Part shown: piece after piece, positions 43,657 through 51,218 of the stretch
Position numbering within the stretch: position 1 is the first letter of the stretch
Layout of the letters: each line of letters starts with the position of its first letter
Assembly (NCBI RefSeq): GCF_027257875.1
Contig: NZ_JAPVQY010000010.1
Location: forward strand, 1 to 64,000
Source of the DNA: Burkholderia sp. IMCC1007
GTDB lineage: Bacteria > Pseudomonadota > Gammaproteobacteria > Burkholderiales > Burkholderiaceae
DNA length: 64,000 nt
Reading direction: 5' to 3'
The notes under the pieces: generated by a model
What the model saw: only the letters and a program-made list of their open reading frames with translations
The model's database searches: none
Told to the model about the DNA's origin: nothing
Position numbers and translations under genes: made by a program

Positions 43657-43865
43657 CCGTCTACGCGATGCGCCCCGCCCTCACCGAGCTCGAGCTGCGC
43701 GCGACCTGGCGCCGGCTTCGGATGGTCGGCGACTACGACCAATCCATGCGCCGGCCGGCCGTGCGCGTCGCAATCGAATCCGCCGCGCGCGCTCACGCGA
43801 GGCGTCCCGCGCCTCAACTGTTGCGCGACCTCAAACGGCTCGCGAGCGGCGACACCGACAACTGA
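43644..43865 (+). CDS. Small basic hypothetical phage protein
   Basis: This 73-residue arginine-rich product (LRATWRRLRMVGDYDQSMRRPAV) starts inside the preceding gene (13-bp overlap). No domain is recognised. Basic charge would fit nucleic-acid binding, but that is inference. Confidence 0.6.
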   Translation: MAALTVYAMRPALTELELRATWRRLRMVGDYDQSMRRPAVRVAIESAARAHARRPAPQLLRDLKRLASGDTDN

Positions 43866-43885
43866 CCACCAACCGAGAACCCACC

Positions 43886-44077
43886 ATGAACGACTACCTG
43901 TTCGGCATCTGCGTTCTGCTGATGCTCCTTTCCGCCGGTGCCGGCCTGGCGCGCGGCGCTGCATTCGCGCTGCAGCTCGTCAACGTCCGTTCGCGCCTGG
44001 CCGCGGTGTCGATCGCCGCCGGCGCGCTGCTCGCGCTGATCGTGGCGCTCGCCGTAACCGTTCCGTCGCGCGGGTGA
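43886..44077 (+). CDS. Small two-TM membrane protein
   Basis: This 63-residue protein has two hydrophobic helices (about 5-25 and 40-60) joined by a short basic loop (QLVNVRSRL). GAGAA-type spacing lies upstream. It is early-region membrane cargo of unknown role. Confidence 0.65.
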   Translation: MNDYLFGICVLLMLLSAGAGLARGAAFALQLVNVRSRLAAVSIAAGALLALIVALAVTVPSRG

Positions 44078-44081
44078 TGCG

Positions 44082-44408
44082 ATGAAAAAGACCTTCGCAT
44101 TTGAGCTCGACACTGACCGTCTGCCGACTATCTCCGACGAGTATCTCGCCGCGTGCTGGTACACCGCGCAGTTTCTGCCCGTCGAACACGGCGACCGAGA
44201 TGCCAGCGAAGCTGTCCGTGCGATCGGCGTCGAAATCATCCGGCGCTGGATGCGCAATCAGCCGGTCCCAATGTTCAACATCCAGTCGGGCGACCACCTG
44301 CATAAGCAGATTGCCCGCTTTGCACGCTGGAACGGTACTGAGTGGGTCGCGATCGATACAGCCGAAGCGCCGCCCGCGACAACCGCTGCGCGTGGAACCG
44401 GAGTGTGA
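44082..44408 (+). CDS. Hypothetical phage protein
   Basis: This 108-residue protein begins MKKTFAFELDTDRLPTISDEYL. The central block EIIRRWMRNQPVPMFNIQSGDH looks conserved-like but is unassigned. It lies 4 bp after the membrane protein gene in the same operon. Confidence 0.7.
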   Translation: MKKTFAFELDTDRLPTISDEYLAACWYTAQFLPVEHGDRDASEAVRAIGVEIIRRWMRNQPVPMFNIQSGDHLHKQIARFARWNGTEWVAIDTAEAPPATTAARGTGV

Positions 44409-44413
44409 CGACC

Positions 44414-44776
44414 ATGACCCACGAACCGACCATCCGTTATGAACTGCTGACGCCGGCCGGCCTGTGCACTGTCGCCGGCGAGCACGTCGTCATCCCGAAC
44501 AGCGCCGATGCAACGTTCGGCATCCATGCCGAGCTGCAGGTGCGCGACGGCCACCCTGAAAAGTACATCGTCACGCATCTGATCTCGGGCATGCGGATCG
44601 GCCACGGCGCGACGCGCACAGCAGCGCTCGCGAACGCGACGTCGAACGTCGATCGCAACCGCCGCCGACTGCGCGAAATCCTCGAGCAGGCGACGGCCTC
44701 GCGCTACGAGCTGCAGCACGCGGCTTACCGCTTGCAGCAGAACCATCACGACATCCTCGGAGGTGCCGCAGCATGA
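44414..44776 (+). CDS. Hypothetical phage protein with C-terminal coiled coil
   Basis: This 120-residue protein begins MTHEPTIRYELLTPAGLCTVAG. The C-terminal half (NATSNVDRNRRRLREILEQATAS) is strongly helical. It overlaps the next gene by ATGA. The family is unrecognised. Confidence 0.7.
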   Translation: MTHEPTIRYELLTPAGLCTVAGEHVVIPNSADATFGIHAELQVRDGHPEKYIVTHLISGMRIGHGATRTAALANATSNVDRNRRRLREILEQATASRYELQHAAYRLQQNHHDILGGAAA

Positions 44777-45021
44777 CGCACGCAACCACCCCTCACGACG
44801 CTGTGCTCGCGGCTGCCATTGCGACGGCCGCCGACTCCCTTCGCTTCGATCACGAACCCGGCGGCCTACAGCGCGTCGCAGTGCTCGCGCTGTTCGTCAG
44901 CGTCCTTGGCGATCGCCTGGCGCTTGCCTTCCCCGCGTCGGCCGGCGCGCTCCGCGCGATCGTCGACAGTCCCGCGACGCCTGGCAACCCAGCCGCCCTC
45001 TCCCTGCATCAACACCAGTAA
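44773..45021 (+). CDS. Hypothetical phage protein upstream of primase
   Basis: This 82-residue Ala/Leu-rich product begins MTHATTPHDAVLAAAIATAAD. It ends 2 bp before the primase start, so it is probably translationally coupled. No domain is recognised. Confidence 0.65.
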   Translation: MTHATTPHDAVLAAAIATAADSLRFDHEPGGLQRVAVLALFVSVLGDRLALAFPASAGALRAIVDSPATPGNPAALSLHQHQ

Positions 45022-45023
45022 CG

Positions 45024-47819
45024 ATGGCCTCGATCGAAGAACTGAAACAGCGCATCGACCTGCACGACCTCGCCGATCGGCTCGGAATCAAGCGCGGCCG
45101 CGGCGGCGACAAGGCGCTGTACCACTCGCCGCAGCACGAGGACAAGAACCCGTCGCTGTCGATCCTGATGAACCACCCGAAGTACGGGAACCACTGGAAA
45201 GACCACAGCAGCGACGCCGGCGGCTCGTGCATCGACCTGGTGCTGCACGCGCGCGGCGGATCTGTCGCGGATGCCGTGCGCTACCTGCACGACGCCTACG
45301 GCATCCCGATGGATCGCCCCGACCAGGGCGAGCGCCGCGAGAAGTCGAAAGCCGAGTTCATCGCTGATCGCTGCTTCGCTGACCGCGAGCGCGTGCGCGA
45401 CTACCTCGGCGGCCGTGGGATCTCGGCCGCGGCGATCGACGCAGCGATCGCCGCGCGCACGCTCGGCTTCAACACCTGGACGAGCTCGACGATCGCCGTC
45501 GGAGACGTCGGCCATGCCGGCCCCGGCGCAGCCTTCATCGTGCGCGCGCTGGACGACAACCGCGTCGTCGCCGTCGACATGCGCTACGTCGATCCGGCGC
45601 TCAACGGCGGCGTCAAGACGCAAACACAGGGCGACAAGGCCGGCCACGGCTGGACGGCCGACCCGCGCAAGCTCGCGAAATCAAAGCGCGTCGTCATCGT
45701 CGAAAGCGCGATCAACGCCCTGTCCGTCGACGCGTGCGAGATCCCGGGTACGGCCGCGTTTGCGCTGCGCGGCCTGGCGAACGTCGACCAGCTCGATTTT
45801 TCGTTCCTGCGCGGCAAGGAAGTGAAACAGGTCGTGATCTGCCTGGACAACGACGAGCCGTTCGCGGACGGCCACCCGCGCGCCGGCCACCGCCCCGGCC
45901 CCGAGGCGGCCTGGGCGCTATACGAACGGCTGACTAGCCTGAACTTCAGCGCAGTCCTGGTCGACCAGAGTGGCTGGATTACCGACCCAGCGGACGGCGA
46001 GACGAAGGCGAAGCCGATCAACGACGTCAACGACTACCTGCAGGCCCGCGGCCCGCGCGAGCTGCAGCGCGCGCTCGAGCAGTACGAGCCGTGGCTGATT
46101 GCCGGCATGGCCGGCGACTCAACGCGCAAGGGCCGGCCGCGCATCTACCTGCCGGCGCACGACTTCGGCCAATACTGGCGATTCCGCACGCGGCCGGACT
46201 TCACGAGCTACATCACGAAGATGGACAAGAACGAGGAAAGCGGCGTCGAGACGCCCGTGATGACGGACCTGTGCGGCTTCCGCATCGCCAGCATCAGCCG
46301 CGTGTCAGTCGCGAGCGCGACGTCGACGATGACGGGCGACGCCGACCAGGCGCCCACCGTCTACTTCGCCGTGTCCGTGCAGACACCACGCCACGGCGCG
46401 CAGCTCGTGCGTCGCGTGATGCTCGACGACCAGCTCCACAACACCGACCAATGGGGCAAGCTCGGGCCGATCTGGGCGCCGGCGCCGTTCAAGCGCATGG
46501 TCAACATCCTCGAGCGCGGCGCCGACCTCGGCGCACGCGACGCGGCGAACTTCGTCGGCCTGGCGTGGCGCGACGGCCGGCTGATCGTCAACGAAGGCCC
46601 GGACTGCTACTTCACGGACGCGAGCAAGCAGTGCCCGTATCACAACCTGACGTTCGCGAGCGGCCCGGTCGCCGACGCGCGCCGCGTCGTCACCGCATAC
46701 CAACGCACGTTCACGCACAACGCCGCGACGATCCCGCTCGTGTGGGCGCTCGGCGGGCACCTGAAGGCGCTGCTGGGTTTCTGGCCGCACATCACCATCC
46801 AGGCGAACAAGGGCGCCGGTAAATCGACGCTCATCAAGCGCCTCGAGCGCTCGATCGGCTTCACGATGTATTCCGGCCAGTCGCTGCAGACCGAATGGCG
46901 TTTGCTCACGAGCATCTGCCACACGAGCCACCCGGTCGGCTGGGAGGAAATCTCCGCGCGCCGGCAGGACGTCATCGACAAGGCGGTCGGCATGCTGCAG
47001 GAGAACTACCAGTACACCGTGTCGCGGCGCGGCGCCGACATGACGGAGTTTCTGTTGTCCGCGCCCGTGATGCTCGCCGGCGAGGACGTACCCGTGCGTA
47101 GCCTGCTCGGCAAGATCATCCGGACCAACCTGACCGGCCGCAAAGGCCCGAAGCTGCCCGAGGATCTGCCTACCTTCCCGGTGCGCCAGTGGCTCGAGTT
47201 CCTGGCCGGCCTGAACAAGCGCGACGTGCTCGAGCAGTACGAGGCGCTGGTCGTCAAAGCGCACGCGAACAGCCGCGCGAGCGGCGACGACGACGGCGCG
47301 AAGCGCATGGCCGGCAACTACGCGGCCGTCGCGCTCGCCTGGCGCTACCTGTGCGAGTTCGCCGGCATGGACCCGAGCGAAGGCGACTTTCCACGCGACC
47401 TGATCGCCGAGATGAACACGCACATCTCCGAAACGAGCGCCGATCGCGAGCCGTGGGTCTGGATCATGGAGACCGTGCTGTCGGAGATCGACGCCGGCAA
47501 CTACAAGCACCCGTATACCTTCGACACCGTCGACGGCGAGTTCTGCGTGCTGCTGCGCACCGGGCACGTAATGGATCACCTGGCGCACACGAGCGCGCTG
47601 CGCGACAAATGGAACGCCCTGCCGGTGAAGTCCGACCGCGTGTTCAAGGCCCAGCTCAAGCACGCCGGCGTCGTCGTCGGCGAAAAGGAGGTCGAGCGCC
47701 GGATCTTCACGCGCCGCGTGCCCTACCTCACCCCGATCTCGCTCGAGCGCCTCGAGACGTTCGGTCTGCACGTCGCCGTCCGCGAAGAACTGCTGCGCGA
47801 CAGCATGGAGGCCGCGTGA
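45024..47819 (+). CDS. Phage primase-helicase (P4 alpha-like replication protein)
   Basis: This 931-residue replication protein has three regions. Residues about 8-95 follow the DnaG CHC2 layout (YHSPQHEDKNPSLSI...WKDHSSDAGGSCIDLVL), but most zinc cysteines are missing. A Toprim segment lies around 222-280 (VVIVESAINALS, then VICLDNDEP). From about 500 there is a helicase-type ATPase with Walker A ANKGAGKST at 594-602. The start at 45024 is used because the longer frame (from 44763) runs through the previous gene. A primase joined to an ATPase, with iterons downstream, fits a P4-alpha-type initiator rather than P2 gpA. Confidence 0.88.
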   Translation: MASIEELKQRIDLHDLADRLGIKRGRGGDKALYHSPQHEDKNPSLSILMNHPKYGNHWKDHSSDAGGSCIDLVLHARGGSVADAVRYLHDAYGIPMDRPDQGERREKSKAEFIADRCFADRERVRDYLGGRGISAAAIDAAIAARTLGFNTWTSSTIAVGDVGHAGPGAAFIVRALDDNRVVAVDMRYVDPALNGGVKTQTQGDKAGHGWTADPRKLAKSKRVVIVESAINALSVDACEIPGTAAFALRGLANVDQLDFSFLRGKEVKQVVICLDNDEPFADGHPRAGHRPGPEAAWALYERLTSLNFSAVLVDQSGWITDPADGETKAKPINDVNDYLQARGPRELQRALEQYEPWLIAGMAGDSTRKGRPRIYLPAHDFGQYWRFRTRPDFTSYITKMDKNEESGVETPVMTDLCGFRIASISRVSVASATSTMTGDADQAPTVYFAVSVQTPRHGAQLVRRVMLDDQLHNTDQWGKLGPIWAPAPFKRMVNILERGADLGARDAANFVGLAWRDGRLIVNEGPDCYFTDASKQCPYHNLTFASGPVADARRVVTAYQRTFTHNAATIPLVWALGGHLKALLGFWPHITIQANKGAGKSTLIKRLERSIGFTMYSGQSLQTEWRLLTSICHTSHPVGWEEISARRQDVIDKAVGMLQENYQYTVSRRGADMTEFLLSAPVMLAGEDVPVRSLLGKIIRTNLTGRKGPKLPEDLPTFPVRQWLEFLAGLNKRDVLEQYEALVVKAHANSRASGDDDGAKRMAGNYAAVALAWRYLCEFAGMDPSEGDFPRDLIAEMNTHISETSADREPWVWIMETVLSEIDAGNYKHPYTFDTVDGEFCVLLRTGHVMDHLAHTSALRDKWNALPVKSDRVFKAQLKHAGVVVGEKEVERRIFTRRVPYLTPISLERLETFGLHVAVREELLRDSMEAA

Positions 47820-48157
47820 TCGCCTCTACGCCTTCGCGGCCGCCGCGCGGCCGTGCCCCTTACCCGCTTTTTTCCGGTCGCGTAGCGGCCCTGTACTCGG
47901 GTTTCCGGTGCGTGCGCCGATGCGCGCAGCAATCGGCGCGCGCGAGCACCCGGCCGCCGCTTTGTCCGTGTCCCCCCGTACCCCCCGCGAGTGGAAACAG
48001 CCGGCAAAAAGCGCAGACCGGGAAGAACGGGGGCCGGCGGGGCCGTTTTTCACGCGGGGAAGGCGGTAGCAGCGCAAATAACTCGTGGTTTTTGGGGGGT
48101 GTCGCTCGTAAGTCCTTGATTCTGGAAGCGAGTGCCGCCATGAATCACCCTGTTTTT

Positions 48158-48357
48158 GCCACGAGTCGGGCCGTTTTTGCCACTAGTCCGATTTTCGACC
48201 TGTCGTCCCTCGTCCCCTTCTTCTCTCTCTCTAAATTATTGAAAAAGAAGAAGAAAGAATACGTAGAAGGGCAGGAAATCAGCCGAAAGGCCGTGCCACG
48301 AGTCGGGCGCGTTTTGCCACGAGTCGCGGACGCTGCCTATTTTTTAGGCCACGAGTC
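48158..48357 (+). repeat. Iteron-like array of decamer GCCACGAGTC; candidate replication origin
   Basis: Within the gene-free stretch 47820-48507, GCCACGAGTC or a one-base variant starts at 48158, 48179 (CTAG variant), 48295, 48316 and 48348. The spacings are 21, 116, 21 and 32 bp, all near whole helical turns. A weaker inverted copy lies at 48080-48089 and one more CCACGAGT at 48454-48461. Between the two clusters is an AT/purine-rich segment (about 48225-48262). A 10-bp inverted repeat TTGATGGCAA / TTGCCATCAA lies at 48379-48388 / 48443-48452. Confidence 0.75.
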
Positions 48358-48507
48358 AGGAGGGGGTGCCGCGTGTTTTTGATGGCAACTCATGGCAGAT
48401 AGAATCGTTACAAATCAAGCATTTATGTGTGTAAAACCGCGCTTGCCATCAATCCACGAGTTGTTCTGCGTGTGCCTCCCCCGCGTCGACTCGAAAACGG
48501 TGCCCCG

Positions 48508-48843
48508 ATGAACACGATAGATCTCGCTCAGGCTGCCGCGCTGCTCGGCGCCCACCCCGAAACGGTGCGCCTGAAAGCGAAGGCTGGCGACGTACCAGGC
48601 CGGAAGGTCGGTAAGCGCTGGATGTTTTCGACGATTGCCCTCGAGCGCTACCTCGCCGGAGAATGGATCCCGCGAGTTGTGCAGGGCGAACGTCCTGGAG
48701 AAGTTGAACCATGTCGCTCTACAAACGGAAGACCAGTCCCAACTGGCAATACAAGCTGTACCCCCCTGGCGGTGGAACGCCGCTACAAGGCAGCACTGGC
48801 ACCAGCAACAAAGCGCAGGCCGAAGAGTTCCACGACCGACTGA
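48508..48843 (+). CDS. Excisionase-like HTH_17 DNA-binding protein
   Basis: This 111-residue protein has an N-terminal winged-helix pattern of the excisionase/HTH_17 type (IDLAQAAALLGAHPETVRLKAKAGDVPGRKVGKRWMF, residues 4-40; pattern only). The start at 48508 is preferred over the upstream frame. Its C-terminal 44 codons overlap the integrase gene by 133 bp in another frame, so expression of the two is tightly linked. It probably directs excision. Confidence 0.8.
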   Translation: MNTIDLAQAAALLGAHPETVRLKAKAGDVPGRKVGKRWMFSTIALERYLAGEWIPRVVQGERPGEVEPCRSTNGRPVPTGNTSCTPLAVERRYKAALAPATKRRPKSSTTD

Positions 48844-49787
48844 AGGTCGAGCTGTGGAATCAGGCGAAGCTCGGCGTCCGGCCGCGCTACACCTGGAACG
48901 ACGCCGTCGTGCGCTACGTCAGCGACCGCGAAGGGCTCTCGAGCCTGGAGACGTCGAAGACCCACCTGCGATGGCTCGACCAGCACCTGTCCGGCGTCGC
49001 CCTGGTCGACATCAACCGCGACCGCATCGACGCGATCGCCCTGGCGAAGAGGAGGGAACCGAAGGTCATCCGCACGAAGCACGCGGTCGTCGTCACCGAC
49101 CAGGCCGTGAGCGCGGGCACCGTGAGGCGCGTGATCGGCGTGCTGATGGCGGTGTTGAATGCGGCGGTCGCGTGGGAATGGCTCGATCGCGCGCCGGTGA
49201 TGAAGCGAACGAAGAGCGCGGCGAAGCGGATCCGGTGGCTGACGCAGCACCAGGCCGAGCGGCTGCTCGCCGAGCTGCCGGATCACCTGGCCGAGATGGC
49301 GCGGTTCGCCCTCGAGACGGGCCTGCGTCGTTCGAACGTGACCGGGCTACAGTGGTCGCAGGTCGACATCGTGCGGCGCGTTGCCTGGATCCACCCGGAC
49401 CAGGCGAAGGCGAAGAAGGCGATCACGGTGCCGCTGTCCGAAACGGCGATCGCGGTGCTGCTACGTCAGCGCGCGAAGAAGCGAGCACCCGAGTTCGCCG
49501 ACAGCGTGTTCGTCTACCACGGCCGGCCGGTCTATCAGACCGTGACCGAAGCCTGGCGCAAGGCGTTGAAGCGTGCGCGTATCAGCGACTTCCGTTGGCA
49601 CGACCTGCGCCACACCTGGGCGAGCTGGCACGTGCAACGCGGCACGCCGCTGCAGGTGCTGAAGGAGCTGGGCGGCTGGGAAACGCTGGAAATGGTGCAG
49701 CGGTACGCGCATCTGTCAGCCGATCACCTGGCGCATTGGGTCACGCCGCTAACGGCCGAGCCGGTGCCGAGGCTAGCTGCAATTTAG
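48711..49787 (+). CDS. int: Tyrosine integrase
   Basis: This 358-residue site-specific recombinase integrates at the adjacent tRNA-Arg. The catalytic set is R206 in TGLRRSN, H297 and R300 in WHDLRHTW, and nucleophile Y332 in MVQRYAHLS. An N-terminal arm-binding/SAM-like domain (55-160) precedes the catalytic domain. Its stop codon lies inside the right arm-type repeat (49775-49792), 54 bp before attR. This is the standard arrangement for a tRNA-integrating phage. Confidence 0.96.
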   Translation: MSLYKRKTSPNWQYKLYPPGGGTPLQGSTGTSNKAQAEEFHDRLKVELWNQAKLGVRPRYTWNDAVVRYVSDREGLSSLETSKTHLRWLDQHLSGVALVDINRDRIDAIALAKRREPKVIRTKHAVVVTDQAVSAGTVRRVIGVLMAVLNAAVAWEWLDRAPVMKRTKSAAKRIRWLTQHQAERLLAELPDHLAEMARFALETGLRRSNVTGLQWSQVDIVRRVAWIHPDQAKAKKAITVPLSETAIAVLLRQRAKKRAPEFADSVFVYHGRPVYQTVTEAWRKALKRARISDFRWHDLRHTWASWHVQRGTPLQVLKELGGWETLEMVQRYAHLSADHLAHWVTPLTAEPVPRLAAI

Positions 49788-49792
49788 CTGCA
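49775..49792. repeat. Candidate arm-type integrase binding site, right
   Basis: This is the exact 18-bp copy of 12710-12727 (AGCTGCAATTTAGCTGCA). It overlaps the last codons and stop of int and lies 48 bp from attR. Confidence 0.6.
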
Positions 49793-49840
49793 ATGAGACT
49801 GTCCGCCGAGGGAAGGAAACCGCTGAGAGCCTGACTAGGC

Positions 49841-49886
49841 TTGGCGCGCCCGGCTGGGATCGAACCAGCAACCCCTGCCTTCGGAG
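49841..49886. other. attR: prophage right attachment core
   Basis: This 46-bp core is identical to 12559-12604 and forms the 3' half of the intact tRNA-Arg gene. Identity stops exactly at the 5' edge of the anticodon loop. Confidence 0.95.
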
Positions 49887-49917
49887 GGCAGTACTCTATC
49901 CATTGAGCTACGGGCGC
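49842..49917 (-). tRNA. tRNA-Arg (anticodon CCG)
   Basis: This 76-nt gene includes an encoded CCA. The acceptor arm GCGCCCG pairs with CGGGCGC, the discriminator is G, the anticodon stem is CTGCC/GGCAG with loop CTCCGAA (anticodon CCG, reading CGG), and the T loop is GTTCGATCC. The prophage regenerates its 3' half, so the gene stays functional. Confidence 0.97.
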
Positions 49918-50168
49918 ATGTGACAGTGAAACGACCCTGATAAACCGGCCGCCCACCATTGGCAAGACGGCAAGGATACCCGGTTTCCCATGACGCGTCC
50001 ACCTCCCCGCCGAAACCCCCGCCGGCGCGTCATCCGTGCGGGTAAACACGCGCCATCGCGCCGCTCGCCGTGATGTAAACGTTCCGTCTATAATCGACCG
50101 TGCTTCATTGGATTGCCATTTGCCGTTGCACCGCGCTCACAATTCCTATTCACGGAGACGAGGCAAGC

Positions 50169-51068
50169 ATGAGCGAAGCACCCCACGAATCTCCCGTCAA
50201 AACTCCCGGGCAGTTGATTGCCGTCATCATCGCGTCGTTCGCGATTCCGATCGCCCTGATCGTCCTCTTTGCCACCTATGCCAACCACGCGTTCCGTTCG
50301 GGCGCCGGCACGGATGCGCTATCCGACCAACAGGTCGCCGCACGTATCGCGCCGATCGCACAGGTCACCGTGAAAGACGCCAACGCACCACGCACGTACA
50401 AGACCGGCGAGGAAGTCTATAAGGCCGTCTGCGTGACCTGTCACGGCACGGGCGCCGCGGGTGCGCCGAAGTTCGGGAACAAGGACGACTGGGCGCCGCG
50501 CATCGCGCAAGGCTTCGACACGCTGCTGAAGACTGCCCTGTCCGGCAAGGGCGCGATGCCGCCGCGCGGCGGCACGAGCCCCGACGACGTCAGCGACTAT
50601 GAAATCGCCCGCGCGATCGTCTACATGGCGAACAACGACGGCGCGAACTTCCCGGAACCGGCCGCACCGACCGCGAATGCAGCAACGGCCGCAAGCGGGG
50701 CGGCGGGCGCGGCAGGCGCATCGGGCGCCGACGCGTCGAACGCGCAGGCCGCCGCCGCGATGGCAGCGATCGCCGCGATTCCGAAGGCCGGCGAAAAGCC
50801 CGCGGCCGCGCCGACCAGCGCCGACGCCGCATCGGCCGGCAAGGCGCTGTACACGCAGGTGTGCCAGGCGTGCCACGCAGCCGGCGTGCTGGGCGCGCCG
50901 AAGTTCGGCAGCAAGGAAGACTGGGCGCCGCGCCTGAAGGACTCGATGGACACGGTCTACAACTACGCGCTGCACGGCAAGGGCGCGATGCCGCCGAAGG
51001 GCGGGTCGAACGCATCCGATGCCGATGTGAAGGCGGCAGTCGACTACATGGTCAACTCGGCGAAGTAA
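50169..51068 (+). CDS. Membrane-anchored dihaem cytochrome c (c5-like)
   Basis: This 299-residue electron carrier has an N-terminal TM anchor (17-37) and two class I cytochrome c domains. The haem sites are C88-V-T-C91-H and C232-Q-A-C235-H, each followed by an axial-Met region GKGAMPP (M130 in the first). The domains are separated by an Ala-rich linker (163-215). The two halves share GAPKFG and DWAPR blocks, so they arose by duplication. It probably passes electrons to a terminal oxidase in the periplasm. It converges on rep. Confidence 0.93.
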   Translation: MSEAPHESPVKTPGQLIAVIIASFAIPIALIVLFATYANHAFRSGAGTDALSDQQVAARIAPIAQVTVKDANAPRTYKTGEEVYKAVCVTCHGTGAAGAPKFGNKDDWAPRIAQGFDTLLKTALSGKGAMPPRGGTSPDDVSDYEIARAIVYMANNDGANFPEPAAPTANAATAASGAAGAAGASGADASNAQAAAAMAAIAAIPKAGEKPAAAPTSADAASAGKALYTQVCQACHAAGVLGAPKFGSKEDWAPRLKDSMDTVYNYALHGKGAMPPKGGSNASDADVKAAVDYMVNSAK

Positions 51069-51100
51069 GGCCAGTCACACCGGCAGCGCTTCTGCCTACA

Positions 51101-51146
51101 AAAACAAAACCCCCGCGGTGCACGCGCATCGCGGGGGTTTTGTTTT
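51101..51146. terminator. Bidirectional intrinsic terminator
   Basis: A 17-bp perfect stem (51101-51117 / 51130-51146) is flanked by A-rich and T-rich arms, allowing termination on both strands between cytochrome c and rep. Confidence 0.93.
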
Positions 51147-51218
51147 GCTGGATCACCGAATCACCCGATCACCGGGGCGCTCGACCGTCACGCGATCTAC
51201 CGGGCGACACGCGCCGCG

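Larger units (their letters stand above)
12559..49886. mobile_element. P2-like temperate prophage integrated in tRNA-Arg(CCG)
   Basis: The element is bounded by a perfect 46-bp direct repeat and is about 37.3 kb from core to core. It contains a full P2-type virion set (Q P O N M L X, lysis cassette, R S V W J I H G, FI FII E/E' T U D), an XRE repressor, CII- and Ogr-like regulators, a primase-helicase, an excisionase-like gene and a tyrosine integrase. No obviously broken structural gene is seen, so it may be inducible. Compared with P2, gpA is absent and the att site lies between int and the module next to cos. Confidence 0.97.

Noticed and set aside
48158..48357. CRISPR array
   Set aside because: Repeats are only 10 bp, irregularly spaced, with no equal spacers and no cas genes.
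47189..48382. 397-codon plus-strand frame crossing the primase end and the iteron region
   Set aside because: Overlaps the primase in another frame and is Arg-rich without domains; treating it as coding would hide the origin-like repeats.
12559..49886. Identity with a named published Burkholderia phage
   Set aside because: Gene order and size resemble several P2-like Burkholderia phages, but the integration site and cargo cannot be matched to one without a database search.
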